NCBI GenBank assembly: GCA_028866275.1
Contig: JAGWIK010000007.1
Coordinates: 31,541-95,540, forward strand
Length of the DNA: 64,000 nucleotides
Source: Alphaproteobacteria bacterium
Lineage (GTDB): Bacteria > Pseudomonadota > Alphaproteobacteria > UBA9219
Direction of reading: 5' to 3'
The notes below the pieces were generated by a model. The model was given only the letters and a program-made list of their open reading frames with translations. It was not told the origin of the DNA and searched no databases. Positions 52,152 to 61,315 of this stretch are shown here, piece by piece; position 1 is the first letter of the stretch, and each line of letters starts with the position of its first letter. The translations under genes were made by a program, and so were the position numbers.

Positions 52152-53609
52152 TTATTTGGCGGTTATTTCCGTAATGAAATTGCTGACTTCGCGTTTAAGG
52201 ATGGATGTCTGTTCCGACAGGTCATGCGCGGCGGTCAGCACCTCGCGGGCTGAATGTCCCGTCCTGTCCGCGGTTTGACGAACCTGTTCGACGTTGTTCG
52301 ACACGCTGTGCGATCCGCTGGCTGCTTTTTGGACATTATGCGCTATTTCGGACGTCGCCACGCTTTGTTGTTCCACGGATGTGGAAATGCCGGAGCTGAT
52401 CGTGCTGATATTGTTGATGGTTTTGGCGACGCTGACGATCGCCTGCACAGCTTGCTGTGTTTCCGACTGGATGGCGTTGATCTGATTTTGAATATCTTCC
52501 GTTGCATGCGCCGTTTGATTGGCCAGAGCCTTGACCTCTGACGCCACGACGGCAAAACCTTTGCCGGCCTCGCCCGCGCGGGCGGCTTCGATTGTCGCGT
52601 TTAAAGCCAGCAGGTTGGTTTGCGCGGCGATGCCATTGATCATCTGGACGACCTCGCCTATTGAATTCGCCATGCTCGCCAGGCTTTCGACCGTTCCGTT
52701 TGTTCTTTGCGCTTCGGCGGTGGCGTCGGCGGCGGTTTTTGCCGACTGGCTGGCCTGAGCCATAATTTCGTCGACGGAACGCGACAGTTCTTCGGCGGCA
52801 GCCGCGACATTTTGCACGTTAATTGTCGTTTCTTCCGAGGCGGCGGCCGCGCCGCCGCTTTGCCGGACGGAAGCTTCGGCGTTTTTAACGAGGTCATCCG
52901 CCAGCAGACGCATTTTTTCCGCGGCAGTGGCGACCTTCTGGACGGAGCCTTCGACCTGATGTTCGAAGGCCGATGCCAGTTTCTGCAGACTTTCCGCGCG
53001 CTCTTTTTCCGCATGCTGGCGCATGGTTTCTTTTTCGCGGGTGGCCTTTTCTTCGTTTTCTCGCGCCCGTTGCGCCAGCGCGGCGCTTTGTTCGGACGCA
53101 GCCCACAGGCTGGACATCTGATGGGTAAGCCACATCAAAACGGCGGCTTCCAGAATGGCTATCGACGCATGCAGGATAACGCGCCCGAAATCGGAGCCGT
53201 TCGGGAAAAGCGCGCTCGGCAACAAAAAATTCAACGTAAGATGCTGAACGGCGATTGTCGAGGCGGCCAGAAGAATGACGCTCCAATCGCAGTAGGCAGC
53301 CAAGATCGCCATCGCCGCAAAATAATACATATGCAGATCGATCTGCCAATGCGTGCCCGACATGACATAGACCAGCAGGGAAACGAGAGCGACATAAGCG
53401 ACCGCATCGGTTAATCTCGCGGCGCGGCCATACCCGTTTTTCAGGTGGACGAAGGACGATATGGCGCAAAAAATAACGGCCATAATCGTCGGCAGTTTCC
53501 AGTCATTGCCAACCAGAACGGCAACGGCCGGAATGATGGCGATATGGGCCCATAATAAAGGCTGCAGTAATTTGCTGGTCGATTTTTGCAGTGTTTCGAT
53601 AGACGACAT
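52152..53609 (-). CDS. Methyl-accepting chemotaxis protein with multi-pass membrane sensor
   Basis: 485 aa. The first about 165 residues form four to five hydrophobic segments without a periplasmic ligand domain, so sensing is probably in the membrane. A HAMP-free coiled coil follows ([20 protein letters not shown]), then the signalling domain with the tip [44 protein letters not shown] region near residues 320-370 and [12 protein letters not shown]-like helices at the end. It would signal through CheW/CheA. It is convergent with phaC, 37 bp away. Confidence 0.9.
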   Translation of the reverse strand: MSSIETLQKSTSKLLQPLLWAHIAIIPAVAVLVGNDWKLPTIMAVIFCAISSFVHLKNGYGRAARLTDAVAYVALVSLLVYVMSGTHWQIDLHMYYFAAMAILAAYCDWSVILLAASTIAVQHLTLNFLLPSALFPNGSDFGRVILHASIAILEAAVLMWLTHQMSSLWAASEQSAALAQRARENEEKATREKETMRQHAEKERAESLQKLASAFEHQVEGSVQKVATAAEKMRLLADDLVKNAEASVRQSGGAAAASEETTINVQNVAAAAEELSRSVDEIMAQASQSAKTAADATAEAQRTNGTVESLASMANSIGEVVQMINGIAAQTNLLALNATIEAARAGEAGKGFAVVASEVKALANQTAHATEDIQNQINAIQSETQQAVQAIVSVAKTINNISTISSGISTSVEQQSVATSEIAHNVQKAASGSHSVSNNVEQVRQTADRTGHSAREVLTAAHDLSEQTSILKREVSNFITEITAK

Positions 53610-53633
53610 CTTGTGTCTCCGTTGTTCCGTGTG

Positions 53634-53954
53634 TCACAAATTCGGCGGCCGCATGGCCATGCAATTGCCGCGCCCCGAGGCATCCAGAACCATCCAGGCT
53701 CCGGCTTCATGCAGGCGGCGGGAAAAATATGGCGCGTCGGACTGAACGATAAGGGCAAAAGGAAATCTGCTTTCCGTTACGATATTGGCCCCGATATTTT
53801 CCGCGATGCGGCGCGTTTGATCGGCAGTTAGAAAGGGAGAAAACACGGCAAACACCGGCGACCCCGTATATTGGGGGCGGTATTCCATCCACCCAAGAAT
53901 GGCCGTGCTGCCTATCAGGAGGCAAAGCGCCGGCAAAAGGTCGCGAAAGTTCAT
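53634..53954 (-). CDS. Small membrane-anchored or exported protein
   Basis: 106 aa from ATG 53954. The N-terminus has one hydrophobic segment (LLPALCLLIGSTAILGW), then a soluble part 'SPFLTADQTRRIAENIGANIV' and LIVQSDAPYF. It may be a periplasmic protein held by its uncleaved anchor. It is 24 bp upstream of the chemoreceptor gene on the same strand and probably co-transcribed with it. It could modulate the receptor or sense a signal for it. The family is not recognised. Confidence 0.6.
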   Translation of the reverse strand: MNFRDLLPALCLLIGSTAILGWMEYRPQYTGSPVFAVFSPFLTADQTRRIAENIGANIVTESRFPFALIVQSDAPYFSRRLHEAGAWMVLDASGRGNCMAMRPPNL

Positions 53955-54101
53955 GACGGATTCCAAAGATGCGGCAAACGCGAGGGAGGGAAACGAAAAT
54001 CTACCGATGCTATGGAAGGGAATATTAATAGCGGGTTAAATAAAATACGCACGCATGCGCATTTTTATTGTGCACCGCATTATGAACCGAGGCATCTGGC
54101 C

Positions 54102-56501
54102 CTAGGCATCATCCCGCGTGTCGCGCCCGTAAATCTCGCGCTTGCCGGTGGCGTTGGCGGGACCGATGAGGTTTTCGCGTTCCATGCGTTCGACAAGGTT
54201 CGCGGCCTTGTTGTAGCCGATTTGCAATTGACGCTGGATAAAGCTGGTCGAGGCCTTGCGTTCGCGCAGCACGATATCGACGGCCTTGTCGTACAAATCG
54301 TCGCCCGACCCTTCGCCGCCGCCGAACAGACTGGCGCCGCCGCCGTCGCCCGACCCGCTGCCGTCATCCTCGGTGACTTCGTCCAGATATTCCGGTTCGC
54401 CCTGCGCCTTCAGGAATTTGACGATTTTTTCGACTTCGTCATCGCGCACGAACGGCCCATGCACACGGGTGATGCGCCCGCCGCCCGCCATATAAAGCAT
54501 GTCGCCCTGGCCCAGCAATTGTTCCGCGCCTTGTTCGCCCAGAATGGTGCGGCTGTCGATTTTCGACGTGACCTGAAAACTGATGCGCGTCGGGAAATTG
54601 GCCTTGATGGTGCCGGTGATAACGTCGACCGACGGGCGTTGCGTCGCCATCATGATATGGATGCCCGCCGCGCGCGCCATCTGCGCCAGACGCTGGATGG
54701 CGGCTTCGATTTCCTTGCCCGCCACCATCATCAGGTCGGCCATTTCGTCGACGATAACCACGATATAGGGCAATTCGGTGAGGTCGAGCGGCTGTTCTTC
54801 GTAAATCGGCTTGCCGGTTTCGCGGTCGAAGCCGGTCTGCACCGTGCGCATCAGGTTTTCGCCCTGTTTCGACGCTTCGCGCAGCCGCATATTATAGCCG
54901 TCGATATTGCGCACGCCCAGTTTCGACATGGCGCGATAGCGTTCTTCCATTTCGCGCACCGTCCAGCGCAAAGCCATAATCGCTTTTTTCGGTTCGGTGA
55001 CGACGGGAGCCAGCAAATGCGGAATGCCTTCATAGACCGACAGTTCCAGCATTTTCGGGTCGATCATGATAAAGCGGCATTTCTGCGGCGGCAGGCGATA
55101 CAGCAGCGACAGGATCATGGTGTTGATCGCCACCGATTTGCCCGACCCCGTCGTGCCTGCGATCAGCAAATGCGGCATCTTGGCCAGATCGGCGATAACG
55201 GAACCGCCGGCGATGTCTTTGCCCAGAACCAGCGGCAGCACGGCCTTGCTGTCATTATACATATCGGTCGTCAGCAGTTCGCGCAGGTAAACGGTTTCGC
55301 GTTTGGCGTTGGGCAGTTCGATGCCGATGACATTGCGCCCCGGCACGACGGCGACGCGCACCGACGCCGCGCTCATATTGCGGGCGATGTCGTCGGCCAG
55401 TGAAATAACGCGCGCCGCGCGCGTGCCCGGCGAGGGTTCCAGTTCGTACAGCGTGACGACGGGGCCGGGGCTGACTTTCAGAATCTGGCCGTTGACGCCG
55501 AAATCCTGCAGCACGGTTTCCAGAAGCTTGGCGTTTTTCTCCAGCGCGTCTTCGGAAATCACCGTCTGCTGCCGCGCATTGTCCGGCCATTGCAGCAGTT
55601 CCAGCGGCGGCAGCATGTCGTCGCTGTCGGGGCGCAAGGCAAGCTTGGCCTGCCGCGCGGTGGCGGCGGGCCGTTTGACCAAAGGCGGTTTGACGCGCGC
55701 CGGTTTTTGCGCGGTCGGCGTTTCGTGCGGCGGTTCTTCTTCCTCTTCTTCTATCTCTTCGTCGTCGGCGTCTTCTTCCTGTTCGTCGTCCGGATCGTTG
55801 TCGTCGTCGAGCGCGCTGTGTTCCCGATGCAGAAGCCGCCACAGGCTGGCGCCCAGCCGGTGCGCCATGCCGGCGATCCATGCGATGATCCGATGCAGCG
55901 TTTGACCCACGAATTGCCATTCCTCGATCGACAGCGCGCAGGCCAGATAAAGCGCGAGAACGGCCGCCAACGCAAAAAACGGCGCGAACAGAACGACGCC
56001 CCACGGGAAAGGCAGGATGCCCACCAGCGCGCCGCCGATAATCTGTCCCAACGCGCCGTCACGGGGCGGATGCATCCACCCCAACGCCGGATGCAAGGCG
56101 CCCAGGGCCGTGCTGGCCATCACCATGGAACCGACAGCGGCGACCAGCCGCCAGCCCAGCATTTCAAGTTCCTGTCCCGACGCGACGCGCCAGCCCCATG
56201 CCGCGACGACGACGGGCAGGGCAAAAGCGCCAAGCCCGAAAAACTGCCACATCATGTCGGCGGCATAGGCGCCGAAAATGCCGCATAGATTGTGAATGGC
56301 GGGGGTGTCGGGCGCGGTGGCGGCGTTCCATGACGGGTCGTGCGGGTCATAGCTGAACAAGGTTATGGCAATTGCCAGCGCGATAATGATGACGCCGCCG
56401 CCCGCGGCCATACGGATAAAGCGCATGACGCTTTCCTGAAGGGATTGCGGCAGCAGCGATGCTTTTTTGCGTTTGCGCGAACGGACAAGAGGACGTGGCA
56501 T
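54102..56501 (-). CDS. ftsK: DNA translocase FtsK
   Basis: 799 aa. Four to five N-terminal membrane helices (about residues 20-210), then an acidic linker rich in Asp/Glu (DDDNDPDDEQEEDADDEEIE), a motor domain with Walker A GTTGSGKSVAIN and Walker B IVVIVDEMADLMMV, and a C-terminal gamma winged-helix (STSFIQRQLQIGYNKAANLVER, last 20 seen as SFIQRQLQIGYNKAANLVE). It pumps DNA to the dif/XerCD site and links division to segregation. It is transcribed alone, with no operon partner visible. Confidence 0.95.
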   Translation of the reverse strand: MPRPLVRSRKRKKASLLPQSLQESVMRFIRMAAGGGVIIIALAIAITLFSYDPHDPSWNAATAPDTPAIHNLCGIFGAYAADMMWQFFGLGAFALPVVVAAWGWRVASGQELEMLGWRLVAAVGSMVMASTALGALHPALGWMHPPRDGALGQIIGGALVGILPFPWGVVLFAPFFALAAVLALYLACALSIEEWQFVGQTLHRIIAWIAGMAHRLGASLWRLLHREHSALDDDNDPDDEQEEDADDEEIEEEEEEPPHETPTAQKPARVKPPLVKRPAATARQAKLALRPDSDDMLPPLELLQWPDNARQQTVISEDALEKNAKLLETVLQDFGVNGQILKVSPGPVVTLYELEPSPGTRAARVISLADDIARNMSAASVRVAVVPGRNVIGIELPNAKRETVYLRELLTTDMYNDSKAVLPLVLGKDIAGGSVIADLAKMPHLLIAGTTGSGKSVAINTMILSLLYRLPPQKCRFIMIDPKMLELSVYEGIPHLLAPVVTEPKKAIMALRWTVREMEERYRAMSKLGVRNIDGYNMRLREASKQGENLMRTVQTGFDRETGKPIYEEQPLDLTELPYIVVIVDEMADLMMVAGKEIEAAIQRLAQMARAAGIHIMMATQRPSVDVITGTIKANFPTRISFQVTSKIDSRTILGEQGAEQLLGQGDMLYMAGGGRITRVHGPFVRDDEVEKIVKFLKAQGEPEYLDEVTEDDGSGSGDGGGASLFGGGEGSGDDLYDKAVDIVLRERKASTSFIQRQLQIGYNKAANLVERMERENLIGPANATGKREIYGRDTRDDA

Positions 56502-56598
56502 AGACGATAAAAATCAAGATTCGGGAATTTGACCGAACGCAGTATGTCAGCGGCTTGCCCCGACGGCAAGGGACGTCGGGCCGAAGAAAATTCAGAAA

Positions 56599-57552
56599 TT
56601 ACGCGCTGGCGTAGCGTTCGTGGCCATAGCCTGCGGAGGACGGAGGCGTACGGACGACAGGCGCGGCTTCCACGACGCCGTGGTGGAAATCATTCGCGGC
56701 TTCGCGTTCATAGGGGCTGGATTCGATCGCGCCCTTGCCGCCGACGACCACCAGTTCGTTGATCTTGCCCGTGGTGGAAAAGCTTCCGCATACCAATGGC
56801 CCGCCGCGGCCGCATCCGCCGTCCAGCGTTACCGCGGCGTCGTCAAGATCAGCGCCGCCATTGACGGAATCGAATCCGCGGACAATCCGGCTATAGGCTG
56901 CCTGGGCGCGGCCGCTGACGCGGAACGGCGCGGCCGTCCACCATAGCGATTCCCCCTGATCGTCGAGCGAACGCGACGCGTCGAAATTGGCGGGCACGAA
57001 TAAAACGCGTTTCTGGTCGGCGGTTGCCGGCGCGGTAAAGGCGGCGCGACGCGTGGTGCAGGCCAGTTTTTCATGGCCCGGCGTGTTGCGTTGAAGCGCG
57101 CGCAATTGGTTGGTCCAGCGCGTGATGGCAAGGCTGCCGGCGCGCGCGATCGACCGCGTGTCGCTGACGCTGACGCCATACAGGCGCAGATAGGCTTCGA
57201 CGCCCGAGGCCAGAAGTTTTTCCAGCGCCTGATGCGGCAGGGGCGCGAATTGCAGGCGCAGCAGGCGTTGCCACGCTTCCTCGGCCGGGCCGCGCAGATA
57301 GACGATATCGGACGGCTCAACCCCCGATTTGCACAGCAACGCCGCGCGGAAGGCCAGAATTTCGTCCATCACGGCGGCGTTGTGCCGCGATTCAACGCCC
57401 AGATAATTGCCCAGATAAACCAGACGGTCGCGCACCGAAAAACGCGTGGCCAGATGGTCGTGCAATGTGGCAAGCCGGTCAACATCGCCATGGATGGCGG
57501 CGACGGTCCAGATGCGGCGCGGGGTTCCCAGCTCGGCGAATTTTTCGTTCAC
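56599..57552 (-). CDS. Degenerate calcineurin-like phosphoesterase
   Basis: 317 aa. The N-terminal half keeps the order of the metallophosphoesterase motifs but with changed ligands: IHGDVDRL for GDIHGxxxxL, YLGNYLG for GDYVDRG, and YLRGPAEE for LRGNHE. The usual Asp, Asn and His metal ligands are therefore largely missing, so catalysis is doubtful. The C-terminal region is Gly/Ser-rich. It may be a binding protein or have a different metal site. It lies divergent from a chemoreceptor, with a CtrA-type TTAA-N7-TTAAC site 40 bp before its start. Confidence 0.6.
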   Translation of the reverse strand: MNEKFAELGTPRRIWTVAAIHGDVDRLATLHDHLATRFSVRDRLVYLGNYLGVESRHNAAVMDEILAFRAALLCKSGVEPSDIVYLRGPAEEAWQRLLRLQFAPLPHQALEKLLASGVEAYLRLYGVSVSDTRSIARAGSLAITRWTNQLRALQRNTPGHEKLACTTRRAAFTAPATADQKRVLFVPANFDASRSLDDQGESLWWTAAPFRVSGRAQAAYSRIVRGFDSVNGGADLDDAAVTLDGGCGRGGPLVCGSFSTTGKINELVVVGGKGAIESSPYEREAANDFHHGVVEAAPVVRTPPSSAGYGHERYASA

Positions 57553-57591
57553 GGCGTTTGACCTTATGTCCGGGGTTGCGGGCTATGGTGG

Positions 57592-57606
57592 TTAAAAATC
57601 CGTTAA
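57592..57606. promoter_or_regulatory. CtrA-type binding site
   Basis: GTTAA (57591-57595), seven bases, TTAACC (57603-57608). It is a close match to the CtrA consensus, 40 bp before the minus-strand phosphoesterase gene and 215 bp before the chemoreceptor. A further GTTAA half-site lies near 57627. Confidence 0.65.
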
Positions 57607-57820
57607 CCGAGTGTGCCGGGCGAATCGCGTTAAACGCAACGATTCGATTCGCGTCGCGAACAAAGAGTCGTGGATAAGTTGTGGATGACGGCAACCGGCA
57701 TGATATGCGCGCCGCGCACACCGATGTAGGGCCGGGATAAAGAATGTCTTTACGCCGCCCCTGATAATACGCGTAATAATTGTGCATTGTTTTTTATCAA
57801 CAACCTTTGGTGATGTCGCG

Positions 57821-58759
57821 ATGTCGATACGTTCGGTCTTTATCCTGTCTTCGATCGTCGTTCTGGCCGCCATGATGATGGCGGGCGGGATGTTTTACGC
57901 GCACTGGCAGGATCTGGGCGATGCCGCATTGTTTTGCGCCGCTCTTTTCGTCTGGGGCGTCATCTTCGCGCTTTACCGCTGGCTGACGCCGCCGATCGAC
58001 CGCGCCGTGGCGGTCGCGCAGGAAATAGCCGCGGGACGGTTCGACGGCGTTATTGAATCCAAAGGCCCGCCGGAAATCGCCGCGCTGCTTGAGGCGTTGC
58101 GGCAAACGCAGGAAGCCATCGTCGCGGGGTTGCGCCGGACGGAGGAACAGGCGCGGCGGCAGGTCGAAGAACGGGCCGCGGAACAGGAACGCCACGCGCG
58201 CGAACGCGACGCCGAAAGCGAACGGATGCGTAAAGAGGCGATGCGCGATATTGCCTCGTCCGTCACGCATCAAACGAGCGGGCTGAAAATTTCTTTTCAG
58301 GAAATCGCGGTGCAGGCGCAAAAATCCGCGGACACGGTCGGGCAGGCGGTGGGCGTCAGCGAAATGACGAACCAGAATATGGCGGCTTTGTCGGCGGCGG
58401 TCGATGAAATCGCCGGCGTTGCAGGCCTTATCGCCAAAATCGCGGAACAAACGAATTTGCTGGCGTTGAATGCGACGATCGAAGCCGCGCGCGCAGGGGA
58501 TACCGGCAAAGGTTTTGCCGTCGTCGCCAATGAAGTCAAGGTTCTGGCCAAGCGGACGGCCGAAGCGACCGAACGCATTTCGGGCGAGATCGCGCTTATT
58601 CAGGCCAAGACCGGCGACGTCGTCGGCGGCGTCAGGGAGATATCGAGCATCATCCTGCAGATCAATGATTTCTCGACCTCGCTGGCGGCGGCGACGGAGG
58701 AACAAATCGCGGCGACGCACGACATCGACCGCACGCTAAACACGCTTGGCGAAATTTAG
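57821..58759 (+). CDS. Methyl-accepting chemotaxis-type signalling protein with HAMP domain
   Basis: 312 aa from ATG 57821. Two hydrophobic segments lie at about 5-25 and 36-52, with no periplasmic ligand domain between them. A HAMP-like region ([21 protein letters not shown]) and a charged coiled coil ([20 protein letters not shown]) follow, then a signalling domain with [20 protein letters not shown] near residues 208-227. The signalling hairpin is short. It probably couples to the CheW/CheA complex encoded at 17-22 kb. The convergent cpsD-like gene ends 2 bp away. The gap upstream holds the CtrA-type site. Confidence 0.88.
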   Translation: MSIRSVFILSSIVVLAAMMMAGGMFYAHWQDLGDAALFCAALFVWGVIFALYRWLTPPIDRAVAVAQEIAAGRFDGVIESKGPPEIAALLEALRQTQEAIVAGLRRTEEQARRQVEERAAEQERHARERDAESERMRKEAMRDIASSVTHQTSGLKISFQEIAVQAQKSADTVGQAVGVSEMTNQNMAALSAAVDEIAGVAGLIAKIAEQTNLLALNATIEAARAGDTGKGFAVVANEVKVLAKRTAEATERISGEIALIQAKTGDVVGGVREISSIILQINDFSTSLAAATEEQIAATHDIDRTLNTLGEI

Positions 58760-58761
58760 GG

Positions 58762-59532
58762 TCACCAGCAATTGTTCAAGACCGTGCCGATGACATTCGC
58801 GCCCGACAGCAAATGCAGCGAGCGTTTCAGGTCGTCGGCCCGCGTAATGCCGTCGCGCACGACGACGAGAACGGCGTCGACCTGCGGAAGAAAGGCGATG
58901 GGGTCGTCCTGCGCCAGCACGGGCGGCATGTCGTAGATCACAAGCCGGTCGGGATAGCGTTCTTTAAGTTCGCGGGCCAGCGCGATCATGCCGGGCGAAC
59001 CGATCAGTTCCGACGAATTGTCGAAAGCGGATCCCGCCGGCAGGGTGTTTATTCTTTCGAAAGCCGGACGCGTCAGGCAATCGGCCAGAGGCACGCCGCG
59101 CAGTAAATGATCGGTCAGGCCGGGTTGGGGCGGCGCGCCCATATATTGGTGCAAATTGGGTTTGCGCAGATCGAGATCGACCATCAAGACAGTTTGTTTC
59201 AGATCAAGGGCGATGCTAAGGCCCAGATTGATGGCCACCGTGGTTTTGCCGTCGCCGTAATGCGGGCTGGTGATGGCCAGCGTTTTAAGCCCCGATTTTT
59301 GCATGATGTGCAGGATCTGGGTTCTGAGCTGGCGGTAAATATCGGCTTCGGGCGTGCGCGTGCGGTGGGCGATGATGCGGTTTCTTTCCAGCAGCGCCTC
59401 GTCCGGCACTATGTCGGGTTTCGGCTCGGCATAGGCAGGCACTGCCTGGACGACGCCGTGGCCGGCAGGCGTCATGCCGGCGTTGATCCGGTCTTGCCGC
59501 GATTTTTCCAACGCTTTTTCCAACCTGTCCAT
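58762..59532 (-). CDS. CpsD/CapB-type tyrosine kinase or regulatory ATPase of exopolysaccharide synthesis
   Basis: 256 aa from ATG 59532 (MDRLEKALEKSRQDR). The deviant Walker A is SPHYGDGKTT near residue 105, Walker A' is MVDLDLRKPN and Walker B is VIYDMPPVLA. This is the cytoplasmic BY-kinase partner of Wzz-type co-polymerases; it is separate from Wzz here, as in Gram-positive CapA/CapB and many proteobacteria. No C-terminal tyrosine cluster is seen, so it may not autophosphorylate in the usual way. It lies 5 bp downstream of the Wzz-like gene. Confidence 0.87.
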   Translation of the reverse strand: MDRLEKALEKSRQDRINAGMTPAGHGVVQAVPAYAEPKPDIVPDEALLERNRIIAHRTRTPEADIYRQLRTQILHIMQKSGLKTLAITSPHYGDGKTTVAINLGLSIALDLKQTVLMVDLDLRKPNLHQYMGAPPQPGLTDHLLRGVPLADCLTRPAFERINTLPAGSAFDNSSELIGSPGMIALARELKERYPDRLVIYDMPPVLAQDDPIAFLPQVDAVLVVVRDGITRADDLKRSLHLLSGANVIGTVLNNCW

Positions 59533-59537
59533 AGAGC

Positions 59538-61277
59538 CTAGGCCTTTCCTGAGGATTTGATCGCGGTGAAGCGGTGCGCCACCCATCCGCGCGCGCCGGC
59601 GACGCAGTCACAGGCGATGTAAATCATGGATCGGGCGCGGTCGCGTTCCTCGCGGGTGTAAATATGGGGGATGGAAATCAAAGGCGCGACGCCGACGACG
59701 GATTCCAAAGATGCGGCGCCGACGACGGGTTTGCGGATTATCTGCGCGGCGGCGACGCTGGCGATGCCGCCCATGAACGACAGCATAAATCCGGCGATGA
59801 ACAGGACGATTTTACGCGGATGGGTGCTGCCCGGCAATTCAGGCGGGTCGATCAGCGTCAACCGCGCGCCTTTGCGGTCCTGCTGCATCTGCAATTCCAT
59901 ATCCGCGCTCATCTTTTTTTCTTTCAATTCGCGATAGCGCAATTGGGCATTGTCGTAGTCGCGGGTCAGGGACGCCATTTCTTCCTGCGCTTGCGGGTTT
60001 TGCATCACGGCTTTTTGATATTGCGCCTGTTGTTTTGCCAATTGCGCGCGTTGCGCCTGCAACGTGGCGAGCTGGTTTTCGGCGGCGCGCACCTGCAGCG
60101 AGATTTGAAGATAGGCGGGGTTGTCCGCGTCGGCGACGATGCCGTCCCCGTTATTTTCGGGCGAGGGTTTGTGGCGCGCCAGATCGTCTTCAAGATGTTG
60201 CAGCTGGCGGTTCAACGAAACCACGTCGGGATGGTTGGGGCCGTAGGTTTTTTCCGCGGCGGCAATGTTGGTTTTAAGATCGTTGATTTGCGCCTGCAGC
60301 TGCGCGATATCCGGCGCCACATGCCCTCCGACCGCGGCTTGCAAAGCGTCGATCTGGTGGCGCGTTTTCACGACATCGGGATAATTGGGGCCGTATTGCG
60401 CGGTGAGGGTGTCATATTGCGCCTGCAGCGCCTTCAATTCCACGGCGGGCGAGGTCAGAACCTGCCCGTCGGCGATAACGCGCGAATAAGGGTCGACGCC
60501 GGCAAGCTGCGCCCGCAAATTGCCGATGGCGCCTTCGGTTTGCGTGATCTGGCTGTCGAGATTTTGCAGGTTGAGCGTCAGGGTTTCGGCGGCCTGTTGG
60601 TTGAAGGCCAGATCTTCGGGGCGGGTGACGCCGTTCTTTTTTTCGTAATCGGCGATTTTCTGTTCCTGTTCGGCCATGGACTGTTCCAGCGCCTTGATCT
60701 GGGTCGCCAGAAAGGCGGATGTCGATTCCGTTTCGGCGCGTTTTTCTTTGAGATCTTCGTCAAGAAAGCGGGTTACCAGATCGTCCGTCACCTGTTGCGC
60801 TATCAGGGGCGTTTTGTAGTCGAAGCTCAACGTGAAGGCGATCGCCGGCATGTCCGTCGAGCTTTTGGCGCCGGAGCCCGCGCCGGATATGTCGCTGTCG
60901 ATCAGCGCGATTTGTATTTTTTTGCGCATGCCGGCGGCGAGACCGGCGATAGGGACGTTCTGTCGCGCCGCCGGATAAAGGTTGAATTTGGTGATGACGT
61001 CGATCAGCGACGATGTGGACAGAACTTTTTCCGCGATTTCGTTGATGCGGCGGTCGGCTTCGGATTCTTCTTCGTCTTTGGGCGTCATGCCCAGCGGCAG
61101 CGCGGTGTTCGACGCGATTTCCGGCGATTCAACCTGAACGACCGCCGTGGCGCGGTAATTCGACCAATGCAGGCAAAACAGCGAGGATAGAATGACCAGG
61201 GTCGCCGTCGTCGCGATAAAGAGCGTTTTCCACCGGCGCAGGATCGCCAGATAGTCAGACAAGCCGATTTCTTCCAT
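59538..61277 (-). CDS. Polysaccharide chain-length determinant / co-polymerase (Wzz-GumC type)
   Basis: 579 aa. An N-terminal membrane helix (LFIATTATLVILSSLFCLHW) and a C-terminal one (IVLFIAGFMLSFMGGIASVA) enclose a long periplasmic region, mostly coiled coil (for example TSAFLATQIKALEQSMAEQE, TLNLQNLDSQITQTEGAIGN). Just before the second helix are 'DPPELPGSTHPRKI', the conserved Pro-rich motif of the family. It sets polymer length and links to the CpsD-like ATPase, which is encoded directly after it. The C-terminal cytoplasmic part has no Walker motifs. Confidence 0.92.
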   Translation of the reverse strand: MEEIGLSDYLAILRRWKTLFIATTATLVILSSLFCLHWSNYRATAVVQVESPEIASNTALPLGMTPKDEEESEADRRINEIAEKVLSTSSLIDVITKFNLYPAARQNVPIAGLAAGMRKKIQIALIDSDISGAGSGAKSSTDMPAIAFTLSFDYKTPLIAQQVTDDLVTRFLDEDLKEKRAETESTSAFLATQIKALEQSMAEQEQKIADYEKKNGVTRPEDLAFNQQAAETLTLNLQNLDSQITQTEGAIGNLRAQLAGVDPYSRVIADGQVLTSPAVELKALQAQYDTLTAQYGPNYPDVVKTRHQIDALQAAVGGHVAPDIAQLQAQINDLKTNIAAAEKTYGPNHPDVVSLNRQLQHLEDDLARHKPSPENNGDGIVADADNPAYLQISLQVRAAENQLATLQAQRAQLAKQQAQYQKAVMQNPQAQEEMASLTRDYDNAQLRYRELKEKKMSADMELQMQQDRKGARLTLIDPPELPGSTHPRKIVLFIAGFMLSFMGGIASVAAAQIIRKPVVGAASLESVVGVAPLISIPHIYTREERDRARSMIYIACDCVAGARGWVAHRFTAIKSSGKA

Positions 61278-61315
61278 TGTTTTCTTCCCTTTGTGCGCCG
61301 CAAAAATCTAGGGGT

